Assembly: GCF_016412875.1 (NCBI RefSeq)
Contig: NZ_JAEKPD010000006.1
Coordinates: 62,001-126,000 of the forward strand
From: Palleronia pontilimi
GTDB taxonomy: Bacteria; Pseudomonadota; Alphaproteobacteria; Rhodobacterales; Rhodobacteraceae
Length of the DNA: 64,000 bases
Direction: 5' to 3'
This document shows, piece by piece, positions 37,634 to 46,420 of the stretch. Below the pieces are notes generated by a model. That model was given only the letters and a program-made list of their open reading frames with translations. It had not been told where the DNA came from and did no database searches. Each line of letters opens with the position of its first letter. Position 1 is the stretch's first letter. A program made the position numbers and the translations under genes.

Positions 37634-38330
37634 GCTGCTGCTGATCCACGGGTCGTGCCACGGCGCGTGGTGCTGGCGCGACGTGCTGGCCGAGTTGGAT
37701 GCCATGGGCCAGCCCGCGCGCGCCATCGACCTGCCCGGCCATGGCGACGACGCGACGCCCCGCGCCGGGATCACGATGGACGATTACGTGGCGCGCATCA
37801 CGGGCAGTATCGACGCACCCGTGACGCTGGTCGGCCATTCGATGGGGGGCTTCCCGATCACCCACGCGGCCTTGACCGCACCCGACAAGATCACGCGGCT
37901 GGTCTATGTCTGCGCCTACGTGCCCGAGCCGGGCAAGGATATCGGCGACATGCGCCGCGCCTGGCCCGACCAGCCGCTGGTCCCGGTGATCGAGATGTCC
38001 GACGACGGTGCCACCTTCACCTTCGACGCCGCGCGCCTTCGCGAAATGTTCTACCACGACTGTCCCGAAGGCACGCTCGACTACGCACGGCCCCGCCTGA
38101 CACCGCAACCCGTCGCCGCCCAATCGCGCGCCACCGAGGCCCAGCCCGACTGCCCGCGCAGCTACATCATTTGCGACCGCGACCGCGCGATCCCGCCCGG
38201 CTTCCAGGCGCACATGGTCCGCGACTGGCCCGCGGAGGACGTGCAGACCATGGACGTGTCGCACTCGCCCTTCTTCGCGGCGCCGCGGGACTTGGCCCGC
38301 CGCCTGGCCGACCTGGCGCGCCGCCCATGA
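37626..38330 (+). CDS. Alpha/beta hydrolase (MES/HNL-like)
   Basis: A small alpha/beta hydrolase of 234 residues. The start LLLIHGSCHGAWCWRDV and the elbow LVGHSMGGFPITHAA resemble the plant methylesterase/hydroxynitrile lyase group and its bacterial relatives. The catalytic His is likely in TMDVSHSPFFAAP. It sits between the PcaD-like gene and an MFS exporter with overlaps on both sides (8 nt and 4 nt). The substrate is not evident. Confidence 0.82.
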   Translation: MSELLLIHGSCHGAWCWRDVLAELDAMGQPARAIDLPGHGDDATPRAGITMDDYVARITGSIDAPVTLVGHSMGGFPITHAALTAPDKITRLVYVCAYVPEPGKDIGDMRRAWPDQPLVPVIEMSDDGATFTFDAARLREMFYHDCPEGTLDYARPRLTPQPVAAQSRATEAQPDCPRSYIICDRDRAIPPGFQAHMVRDWPAEDVQTMDVSHSPFFAAPRDLARRLADLARRP

Positions 38331-39535
38331 AGACGCGGCTGCCGCTGACCTTCATCCTGATCACGCTGGTCATCGACGCCATGGGCATCGGGCTGGTGCT
38401 GCCGGTGATGCCCGACCTGATCGAGCAGGTGTCGGGCGGCACCCTGGCCGAAGCCGCACTCTGGGGCGGCATCCTGTCCACCAGCTTCGCGGTCATGCAG
38501 TTCCTGTGCGGCCCGATGCTGGGCTCGCTGTCGGACCGCTACGGGCGGCGGCCGGTCCTGCTGGTGTCGCTGCTGGTGATGAGCCTCGACTACCTGGTGA
38601 TCGCGCTGGCGGGCAGCATCTGGGTGCTGCTGGCGGGACGGATCGTGGGCGGCATCGCGGCCTCGACCCAATCCACCGCCACCGCCTTCGTGGCCGATAT
38701 CTCATCGCCGAGCCAGAAGGCCGCCCGCTTCGGCATGGTCGGCGCGGCCTTCGGGGTGGGCTTCGTGCTGGGGCCGCTCATCGGCGGGGTGCTGGCCGAA
38801 TACGGCACCCGCGCGCCCTTCTACATGGCCAGCGTTCTTGCGGCTCTGAACATGGTCTTCGGCTATTTCATCCTGCCCGAAACCGTGACCGACCGCATCC
38901 GCCGCCCGTTTTCCTGGACCCGCGCCAACCCCCTGGGCGCGCTGATGGACCTGGGCCGCATGGACGGGGTGACACGCCTGGTGGTGATGTTCTTTCTCTA
39001 CCAGGTGGCTTTCTTCGTCTACCCGGCGATCTGGGCCTATTTCGCCAAGGCGCGCTTCGGCTGGGATCCGCAGATGATCGGCCTGTCGCTGGCGGGCTTC
39101 GGCATCGCGCTGGCCGTGGTGCAGGGCTGGCTGATCCGCTACATCCTGCGCTGGCTGGGCGATCGGGGCACCGTGATCTACGGGCTGATCTTCAACACCT
39201 TCGCCTTCATCGCGCTGGCCTTCGTGGCCAACGGCACGCTGGCGCTGATCCTGACGCCGCTGACGGCTCTCGGCGCGGTGGTGACGCCCGCGCTGCAGGG
39301 GCTGATGTCGCGCGCGATCCCCGACAACGCCCAAGGGGGCTTGCAGGGTCTGCTGACCAGTGCGGGGGCGCTCGCCATGATCGTGTCACCACTTATTATG
39401 ACGCAAGTCTTCTGGGTGGCGACCGCCGACAGCACGCCCTTCTACCTGCCCGGCGCGCCGTTCCTGGTGTCGATGGTGCTGATGTTCGCCTGCGGCTGGG
39501 TCTTCATGGGTCGCCCCCGCACCGCCCGCGCCTGA
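38327..39535 (+). CDS. MFS transporter, TetA-like drug:proton antiporter group
   Basis: A 12-helix membrane transporter of 402 residues. The N-terminus has the DHA1/TetA style ITLVIDAMGIGLVLPVMPDL. Motif A is GSLSDRYGRRPVLL after helix 2, and motif C is FGVGFVLGPLIGGVLAEYG in helix 5. These indicate a proton-coupled exporter. The gene follows a hydrolase by a 4-nt overlap, so it may export a product of that pair. Calling it tetracycline resistance would go beyond the evidence. Confidence 0.88.
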   Translation: MKTRLPLTFILITLVIDAMGIGLVLPVMPDLIEQVSGGTLAEAALWGGILSTSFAVMQFLCGPMLGSLSDRYGRRPVLLVSLLVMSLDYLVIALAGSIWVLLAGRIVGGIAASTQSTATAFVADISSPSQKAARFGMVGAAFGVGFVLGPLIGGVLAEYGTRAPFYMASVLAALNMVFGYFILPETVTDRIRRPFSWTRANPLGALMDLGRMDGVTRLVVMFFLYQVAFFVYPAIWAYFAKARFGWDPQMIGLSLAGFGIALAVVQGWLIRYILRWLGDRGTVIYGLIFNTFAFIALAFVANGTLALILTPLTALGAVVTPALQGLMSRAIPDNAQGGLQGLLTSAGALAMIVSPLIMTQVFWVATADSTPFYLPGAPFLVSMVLMFACGWVFMGRPRTARA

Positions 39536-39542
39536 CCGCCCC

Positions 39543-39568
39543 ATCTTAGCTCTTCGAAAATATCCCGT
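39543..39568 (+). repeat. Recurrent 3'-UTR motif, divergent copy
   Basis: CATCTTAGCTCTTCGAAAAT followed by ATCCC lies 8 nt after the MFS stop codon. It has the CATCTT...AAATA layout of the motif copies at 7647, 60075 and 62751, with a longer middle. It points in the same direction as the gene it follows. Confidence 0.4.
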
Positions 39569-39635
39569 GGGAGTCCGAAGGACGGGGGCAGCGCCTGCCC
39601 GATCGTCGCTCGAGTGTCGCAGGCCACATCCGGAC

Positions 39636-39785
39636 GTCGCGGCAGCCAAAACGGTCATCTCCGACCTTGACGTCGGGCGCACCGCAGTCCCCGTAGACCA
39701 TGAGATCTGTCAGGAGGTGCTTCGGGCGGCGCGCAGCATTCGGAGTGCCGCGCGCTGTTGCTGTCTCGCGGCACTTGTCCATTCT
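39636..39785 (-). pseudogene. Serine recombinase zinc-ribbon remnant
   Basis: A minus-strand fragment of about 50 codons matches the zinc beta-ribbon region of large serine recombinases. It reads DKCRETATARGTPNAARRPK, then HLLTDLMVYGDCGAP, then DDRFGCRD, where intact proteins have a pattern like RPKHLLSGLLVCGECGG and FGCS. The first Cys of the ribbon is replaced by Tyr. No catalytic resolvase domain or other recombinase part can be found nearby, so it is a decayed remnant. It marks an old integration event at the left edge of the unusual gene block. Confidence 0.55.
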
Positions 39786-40244
39786 TGCGTGCCGCATACC
39801 AGCCGTTCCGCGGTACGATCCCGGCCGCTTCGAACATCGCCGGGACCGCCTCGTCATCGGTTGCGGACATGGCCTTCTCGCCCATCTCCGGGTTAAACTA
39901 TCTGCTTATCTTGCAGACAGGAGGCTCGCCCAGGCAGAGCCGCTTATGAAGCAACCTCTCGTGAAGGCCTATGTCACAGCGGATGGTGGACGCAATTTCG
40001 GTCCCGTCTTCGGGGGCGGGAACTATAGCCTTCGCCACGAGAGCTATTCCGCCGCTCTGCCAAAATCTCTGGATTTTAGTCGGAAGGGAGAGGACCGCAG
40101 CTGAGCCGACATCAGCCAAGCTGCCGGAAGACGGCTTCCATGCGGACGAACCGGTCCTTCGCCTCGTCACAATCGAAGGTCCTTTTCGGGTTGCGCATCA
40201 GGATGGGAATGTGCCGCGCCGACACATCCAAAATGGACGGTAGA
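39786..40244. other. No convincing gene
   Basis: About 460 bp between the recombinase remnant and the 3' end of the large-protein operon. Short open frames exist on both strands, but none has a recognisable family pattern or ribosome site. It is likely decayed mobile DNA plus the operon's 3' region. Confidence 0.5.
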
Positions 40245-42287
40245 TCAGGATTGGTCGATCTCTTCGGCAAGGCGCGCGGTGGCACTCCGGAAGCTGCCAT
40301 CGACAGAGCGGTTCGCCAGAAGCGCCGACAGGCTCTGGGGCGCGTCCGCGGCATAGCTTGCCACGTCTCGAAAGGAAATGCGGAACTCTGTGTCGAGCGC
40401 CTCGAAGCCTCTGTTGACCGGCGAAAGCGTGTCGAAACGCAAGCCTGAGCTGCCGAGCTGCGGCTTTCGCGGCAATCGCTCGCGCGTCGTCCAGGCCCGA
40501 ACCGAGCCGCCTGTCCAGCGAACGCGTATCGGAGCGCGCTCTATCCGCACTCCGCCGGGGGGAACGGCTTCGTCGTTGATGGGCGAGGGCGCGCGGAGGA
40601 TCTCGCCAGATGGATCGGCGGCCGCGTTGCGTGGGGCGTCGAAGAGCCGCGCGCGGACGAGCTTCCGGTGGTCCAGATCGGGCGGCATCTCGTATGGGAA
40701 ACGATTCTCCGGGACGTCCCCCGCGATCCGATAGGCCATCTGTGCCTCGGTCGGGGCGCGTCTGACATCGGGCGGTCGCGGAGCGGCCAGCACCTGCTCG
40801 GTCCGGTCTACCGTGAGGCCGGTCGCAGCGTCGGGGGCCTGCGCCTCCACGGCCCAGACGAGGTTCGCCCCCGGATCGCGCACGAGGTCAACGCGCTCGA
40901 TCACCGGACCGCGGTGGTGGTGGGGCAGGACGGGCGAGACGACGAGGGCCGTTTCCGGCCGACCGTCCGTGGCCGAGACATTCCTGCAGAAGACGAATCG
41001 ACCGTCCTCGGCCGGGACCTCCCGCGCCTCGGCCTCGCGACCGAAGGTGTCGCGGAAGACAACCCGACGCATCCTCGTCACGCTTCCTGCAAGGACGCCG
41101 AACGGCGCTATGAACCAGTTTCGCGCACCGCCGAGGGCGAATTCCGCTACCACCAGACGGGCAAGATCCTCAGGCGCCGGATCAAGATGGCCGTAATTCG
41201 TCTCGGGCGGCTCGACGGACCAGAGTCGCGCCAGCGGCATCCCTGGAAACCGCGCGGCAACGGGAATCGCAGTCACTTCGAACGGAGGGGCCGGGCGCGG
41301 CGCCTCGGCCGCGGGAAGACTGGCCTCCGTCGAAAAATCCATGTCCCACCAGTCGAGCGGGCCGCTTCGATGATCATTTATGCGCAGCACTGCGAGCCGC
41401 GTGGGAACCAGATCAGGCAGGATCAGGTCGGAGATGTCCGGCAGCGTGCTGCCCTGCCCGCCAAGAAGCGCGCCGAGATCTATCCCGCCGAGTACGCCCA
41501 CGCCTGGCATCATGATCGGCCCAATTCCCGCCACGTCGGTCACGACGCCGTCGGTCAGGATGTCCGGCCTCGCCAGGATGATCGGTTCGGCATTGCCCTG
41601 TGGGACGAGGATCTCGGCCTCGTGATCGAGGCTCGCGTCGCGCCACGTCGGCGCGCCTGCCTCGGATCTGTTCAACTCTTCCCGCAGGAGGCCGGAGAGC
41701 CCCTCCTGCACGACGGCGATGGCCGGGTCTCCGACGGCGATGCCTGCCGCTATTAGGATGTCGTCGATCGGCGCGTTCCGCACCATGTCGAGAAGGCCCA
41801 CGCCGTCGAAGCCACGCCCACCTCGATGAAGCGCCACGGCGCGCGCCGCCTTGCCCACACGCGGATCGGACGGAGTAGGCAGCGGGAACCGCTCGGCGAC
41901 GGCCTTACGGACCTCGGGCGGAAGGCCCGCATCGCGCAGGAGTCGCGCGATCTCACGGCCGAGGGAAAGACGCCGCGTGTCCCAGTGACGGAGTGGTGCG
42001 GCCCCCTCATCTCGGCCGACGCGCATTTCGAGCGGCATCACGCGCGGGTCGTAAGGTGCGGGTCTCTCCGTGGGTCCAGCCCGCGTGGCGGTGAAAGTGT
42101 TACTCTCCCCTTCTAGGCGGAGAAGGGCGGGGGTTCCGACGTCGCGTGCGGCGAACTCGCCCATCTCCGCCTGCCGGAGAAGAAACCAAAGCGGATCGGC
42201 AACGGGCATTCGCGCGGCCCGGGCTGGATCAGGATCGCGATCAAGCGGGACGAGACTGGCTGCGAGCTGTTCGGGATGCAGGGTCAT
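40245..42287 (-). CDS. Large uncharacterised protein, fifth of the coupled operon
   Basis: A soluble-looking protein of 680 residues with no signal peptide or membrane helix. The first half is helical (MTLHPEQLAASL, then ADPLWFLLRQAEMGEFAARD). A glycine- and isoleucine-rich stretch falls near 255-285. The region FPGMPLARLWSVEPPETNYG with APEDLARLVVAEFALGGARNW and VVFRDTFGREA, around 350-430, is one I associate with large proteins of unknown function, but I cannot name the family. The C-terminus is Arg-rich and rich in predicted strands. It overlaps the upstream gene by 4 nt, so it should be made in step with it. A structural role is an inference. Confidence 0.8.
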   Translation of the reverse strand: MTLHPEQLAASLVPLDRDPDPARAARMPVADPLWFLLRQAEMGEFAARDVGTPALLRLEGESNTFTATRAGPTERPAPYDPRVMPLEMRVGRDEGAAPLRHWDTRRLSLGREIARLLRDAGLPPEVRKAVAERFPLPTPSDPRVGKAARAVALHRGGRGFDGVGLLDMVRNAPIDDILIAAGIAVGDPAIAVVQEGLSGLLREELNRSEAGAPTWRDASLDHEAEILVPQGNAEPIILARPDILTDGVVTDVAGIGPIMMPGVGVLGGIDLGALLGGQGSTLPDISDLILPDLVPTRLAVLRINDHRSGPLDWWDMDFSTEASLPAAEAPRPAPPFEVTAIPVAARFPGMPLARLWSVEPPETNYGHLDPAPEDLARLVVAEFALGGARNWFIAPFGVLAGSVTRMRRVVFRDTFGREAEAREVPAEDGRFVFCRNVSATDGRPETALVVSPVLPHHHRGPVIERVDLVRDPGANLVWAVEAQAPDAATGLTVDRTEQVLAAPRPPDVRRAPTEAQMAYRIAGDVPENRFPYEMPPDLDHRKLVRARLFDAPRNAAADPSGEILRAPSPINDEAVPPGGVRIERAPIRVRWTGGSVRAWTTRERLPRKPQLGSSGLRFDTLSPVNRGFEALDTEFRISFRDVASYAADAPQSLSALLANRSVDGSFRSATARLAEEIDQS

Positions 42288-45200
42288 GGGCGGGGATCCT
42301 GAAAGCTGAGGACAGGTGGGAGCGCGCCAAGATCGGTGCCGAGATCGGTTGGGGCGGTGGCGCGCAAGCGAACGAGCTCGAAGGCCCGGTCGAGCGCGCG
42401 CAGGCCCGCATCCGCGGACCAGGCCGTATCCGTCGTCGCAATAAGTATCGTCTGCGGCGCCCGCGCCACCGGGCTAGGCGCCTCGACGGCGACGGCGGCT
42501 GTCACCTCGGGGTCGGGCAGGACCTCGGACCAATCGTCGAGGACCAACCCGCCAGCAGGCGCCACGGGTCGCGGGCCAATCACGGCCACGGCCCGGGAGA
42601 CGGGCGTATCCGCGGCAGAAGGTCCCATCGCCGCCCAGGGACCCGGCGCGTCCTGGATCGGGCAGAGCTTGAGCAGAGTCTCGTCGCGCAGGAGCTCGGC
42701 CGCCTCAATCGCTTCCAGCCCCTCGCGCAGACGACCCCGGACGGAGGCGGCTTCGGTTGCCCAGCGGCGCAACTCCTGCGGCCTAATTGCCGTCGCCTCG
42801 CCCGCTCTGATCCTTTCCGTCAGATCCTGTGCCGCATCGGTTGGAAGGCCAGGCACAAGCGGAAGCGTCGGGCCCAGTAGGTGCCGCAATGCATCGCCTG
42901 GTGTTTTCGCGTCCGCAGCGGCGGCGCGGTCAGAGGCGAGCCGCGCCGCAACCCCGGTCGCGAGCACCGGCAGCACCTCAGCCTCGGCACCCGGCGCGGA
43001 CTCGGCATCTGCGCGCCCGAAGCGCGCCGCATCGGCGAGGGCGGCGCGCAGGGTCGCCTCGTCAGCCTCGGCGATGGCCGCACTCAGACGGTCCTCTAGC
43101 TTCCCCGCTAGGGCCATGACATATTTGGGGCGCTTGCCGAAAGACGCGGCCTCGCCGGTCGGATCGGCTGGCAGGTCCTCGGGGAGGATGCCGCGCGCGT
43201 CCGTAACCATCGCGCGGAGACTGGCGAGCATTACTTTTGTCGCCGCGAATTCCGGCTGCCCATCAGGGCCTGCCGCCGCCGAGTCGATCCAGTCTCCGCG
43301 CGCGCCGACGAGCAGCGCCTCGACAAGCGGGTGGCGGGGCGCGTTGCCTGCCCGGGCCGAAAGCACGAGGCTTACGGCGTCGAGGCCGGTTGCTGTTAGG
43401 CTGACCCACCTGCGGGGGCCCGCGGCATCCACGACCCACGCGCCGTATTCGTCGAGCGGCCCGACAATGCTGGCAAGCGCATCTGCAAGTGGGCCCGTCG
43501 CGATGGCCCGGGCGGAAGCGAAGTCGCCTGGCCCTGGCTCGTCGGGCAGGGCGCCGAACGGCGTCTCCGCGCCGACTAGCAAGACCTTCACGTCGAGCCC
43601 CCGGCCCGCACGCTGCGTTCGCGCGACGGTGAAGCCTTCCGGAGAGACCGCTCCGCGGGAGACAGCGTCGAGCGCGGCACCCGCCCGCTCGGGCGTGGAG
43701 GCCGCAATGGCGTGGACGCCTTCGGCCAGACCCAGATCGGCGATGGCGTCGACGATGCCCGCCGCCACCTCGATGGCTTCGCGTGCTGCCTGGGGAAGCG
43801 CGGGGAGGTCGCCCGCATCATGCAGATCGACCAGCCGGATCCCGTCGCAGACATCCGTCGCCGCGAGGTCGCTTCCCGCATCGACGCCCGCGATCAATCC
43901 CTCGCGGAGTGGCGCGATAGCGCGCAGCGCAAGGATCAACTCGCGCAGCTGATTTGGCGCCAGCGAGGGCGCCGCCCGAAGCGCAGCTTCGATCCGAGTG
44001 CCGAGCACCTCGCCCAGCGCGCGGCCGGCCCTCAGGTCGTCCATTACGTCGGTTGCCGCGCGGACGCGCGCCGAACCAAGATCGAGAGCAAAGGCCCCGT
44101 CCCCGCCACCCGCGGCGCGGCGCCGCCTCCCCCCATCGCGGAGGATGGCGCCGGTGACGGCCTGGGTGGGGCTGCGGGCAAGAAGGTATTCGCCCGCCGT
44201 TGCACCCTTCGGATCGCGGGCGAGGCCGAAGACGCGCCCTGCCCCCGCGATCAGGATTCCGCGTCCCGATGCCGCCTCGAGCCGCGCGGCGTCGAGCGCC
44301 GTGATCCACGCATCGGGACGCGCCGAGACCAGTCCCAGATGCTCGCGCATTGCCAGCTCAAGCCGATCGACGGGATGCCTCGCGAGCAGGGTCATCGCCT
44401 TCTCAAGGTCGCGGTCGACAGCGGCGAGCGGCCCGTCGATACCCAGATCGCGTCGCGTTTCTTCTCCGAGCGGGATTGTCAGCGCTTCGAGATCGACGCC
44501 CGTCTTGTCGAGGAATGCGTCCAGGAGTGGGATCGCGGCGGGACCAGAACTCAGGTCATAGAGCGGCGGCGGGTCGATCGACTCGCGCTCCAGAACGTCA
44601 CGCATGACCTCGGCTAGGTGAGTGAAGAGCGCGTGGCGCATCAGCGTGAAGAGCAGCGGGTCGCCGGGGGCACCGGTGTCGAAGCTCCAGGTTCCGTCTG
44701 CCCGCATGAAGATCGGCCGAATTTCTGGCATCTCGCGCCAGGCTCGCACGGGCCAGCGTTCCTTCGGCATTAGTTGGAACAGTCGTCCGAGCGTCGGTGG
44801 CCCATCTCGTAGGAGTATCTCTTCGGTCTGGTCGCTGCGCCTGTCTTCGGCGAGGCGCCGGTCCCAACGCGACATCGGAAGGGGCGGAACGATGGGCAGG
44901 CTGGGAGCGGTGATGAGCGCATCGCGGGCCGGTGCCGCGTCTGGGTCGAGGCCGAGCGCGCGAAGCACGCGTCCGGTGCGAGGATTGTCGAGCGGTCGGA
45001 GGGCCGTCCAGATCGTCGCGGCGACGGTCTGGGGATGCGCACTCCGGGCGTGACGGAAGAGCCAATCCTTTCGGTCGGCGGGCGGATCGGTCGCAACCGA
45101 AGTGCGCGGCAAGAGCGCGAGGACCTTCGCGACCCGTTCGGCCAGCGCGGCGTCGCTGTCTCGCAGCGCGCGGGACGTGCCCGCCGGGCCTGCGCCGTCC

Positions 45201-46420
45201 ACCACCACCGGGAGAACGCCGTAGGGCTCGGTCCCGATCTGGAGGGCCGAAAATGGTCCGCGCGCGCGCAAACGCTCGATAAAGGTCCGGCGGATCGCTT
45301 CTCGCGGCTCCTGCCCGAGCCCGAGCGCCGCGTGACACCACAGACCCGCGCTTCCCGGCCAGAGCATCGTCGCCATGGCAGCGGCAAGCGTGTCCTCGTC
45401 GTGATCGGTGTCGCCCGCAAGCGCCAAGGTTTCCGGTGCAAGGCCGAACGCGCGTTCGAGCCGGGCAAGGTTCGGACCGCCGCGCCTTTCCGGCGGGCCG
45501 GGCGTGCGATGCACGCCGTCGTTCGCGGTAGCAGAACCTTGTGGCAGGACACGCAGTCCGCGCGCTGCCACATGGCCCTTCATGAGCGTGGTCAGATGCG
45601 CCGCGCCGACCTCGGCCGTCGCCCACCGGAGCCCGTGCACCGTCACGGTGTCGATCGTTCCGTCGGCGGCCAAGTGTTGCTCGAGCGTGGCTCCGTCGCC
45701 GCTCGACAGGTCGACACGGATGGCCATCCCGGCGGCGAGCGCCGCGTCGAAATCGAACATCCAGGCAATCCCGTCGGCGCTGATGGATCCGCCGGACCAG
45801 AGCCGGTCGAGCGCGCCCTCGTCCAGCAGGCCCCGGCGGTCCAGGACGGAGGGTCCGATCGGCAGCGGATCGGCCACGAGGGCGGGGAACGCCTGCTCCA
45901 ACGTGCCGCCCGGCCATTCGAGCCGCAGCGTCCAGCGATCCGCCAGTGCGCCGACCAGCCCGGGGCGGTCGTCCGCATCGGCGGGCCGCGGCGCCTTGCC
46001 GACGGCGACGGCATCGCGGGCGCGGACCGCACGCGCCACGCCCAACGTCTCGTCCATCCAGCGGTGCAGCTCCGACTGGCGAGCGGGAGCCCCGGCAACC
46101 GTCTCGGCCACCGCTGTAGCGACCTGATGGTCGCCCGTCGGCACCCGTGGATCGTAATCGTCGAGATGGATCGTGTCTGGATAGACGCGGACGCAGAGGG
46201 CACCGTCGAGAAAGGCCGTCTCCAGCCGGACCGGCAGGCAGGCGACAGGTGCCTCCGCGTCCCACAGGGCCGCGCGTTCTTCGGGCCGTAGCGACGACAT
46301 CTGCTGGCGAAGTCTATCCAGATCCCTGCGGATGGGTTCCGGGTCTGCGCCGTCATCGAATGCGCGGCGCAACGCGTCGCGAGCCTGCTCAATCTTCTGG
46401 GCAAGGTCGTGTGCGCTCAT
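42284..46420 (-). CDS. Very large uncharacterised protein, fourth of the coupled operon
   Basis: A 1378-residue protein with no signal peptide or clear membrane helix. An N-terminal helical segment (about 5-50) precedes a conserved-looking block CLPVRLETAFLDGALCVRVY at 61-80, continued by PDTIHLDDYDPRVP. A second landmark, FSALQIGTEPYGVLPVV, lies at 390-406. The remainder is Ala-rich and mostly helical with repeated 'ALRA/ALAD' runs. I associate the two landmarks with giant proteins of unknown function in several phyla, but know no assigned activity. It overlaps both neighbours by 4 nt. No catalytic motif was recognised. Confidence 0.82.
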   Translation of the reverse strand: MSAHDLAQKIEQARDALRRAFDDGADPEPIRRDLDRLRQQMSSLRPEERAALWDAEAPVACLPVRLETAFLDGALCVRVYPDTIHLDDYDPRVPTGDHQVATAVAETVAGAPARQSELHRWMDETLGVARAVRARDAVAVGKAPRPADADDRPGLVGALADRWTLRLEWPGGTLEQAFPALVADPLPIGPSVLDRRGLLDEGALDRLWSGGSISADGIAWMFDFDAALAAGMAIRVDLSSGDGATLEQHLAADGTIDTVTVHGLRWATAEVGAAHLTTLMKGHVAARGLRVLPQGSATANDGVHRTPGPPERRGGPNLARLERAFGLAPETLALAGDTDHDEDTLAAAMATMLWPGSAGLWCHAALGLGQEPREAIRRTFIERLRARGPFSALQIGTEPYGVLPVVVDGAGPAGTSRALRDSDAALAERVAKVLALLPRTSVATDPPADRKDWLFRHARSAHPQTVAATIWTALRPLDNPRTGRVLRALGLDPDAAPARDALITAPSLPIVPPLPMSRWDRRLAEDRRSDQTEEILLRDGPPTLGRLFQLMPKERWPVRAWREMPEIRPIFMRADGTWSFDTGAPGDPLLFTLMRHALFTHLAEVMRDVLERESIDPPPLYDLSSGPAAIPLLDAFLDKTGVDLEALTIPLGEETRRDLGIDGPLAAVDRDLEKAMTLLARHPVDRLELAMREHLGLVSARPDAWITALDAARLEAASGRGILIAGAGRVFGLARDPKGATAGEYLLARSPTQAVTGAILRDGGRRRRAAGGGDGAFALDLGSARVRAATDVMDDLRAGRALGEVLGTRIEAALRAAPSLAPNQLRELILALRAIAPLREGLIAGVDAGSDLAATDVCDGIRLVDLHDAGDLPALPQAAREAIEVAAGIVDAIADLGLAEGVHAIAASTPERAGAALDAVSRGAVSPEGFTVARTQRAGRGLDVKVLLVGAETPFGALPDEPGPGDFASARAIATGPLADALASIVGPLDEYGAWVVDAAGPRRWVSLTATGLDAVSLVLSARAGNAPRHPLVEALLVGARGDWIDSAAAGPDGQPEFAATKVMLASLRAMVTDARGILPEDLPADPTGEAASFGKRPKYVMALAGKLEDRLSAAIAEADEATLRAALADAARFGRADAESAPGAEAEVLPVLATGVAARLASDRAAAADAKTPGDALRHLLGPTLPLVPGLPTDAAQDLTERIRAGEATAIRPQELRRWATEAASVRGRLREGLEAIEAAELLRDETLLKLCPIQDAPGPWAAMGPSAADTPVSRAVAVIGPRPVAPAGGLVLDDWSEVLPDPEVTAAVAVEAPSPVARAPQTILIATTDTAWSADAGLRALDRAFELVRLRATAPTDLGTDLGALPPVLSFQDPRP

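Noticed and set aside
38327-39535. Calling the MFS gene a tetracycline resistance determinant
   Set aside because: It belongs to the TetA-like group by motif, but many members export unrelated compounds and the context is metabolic.
39700-40104. Plus-strand 134-codon frame over the recombinase remnant
   Set aside because: The opposite strand carries a recognisable recombinase zinc-ribbon pattern here, so this frame is most likely antisense noise.
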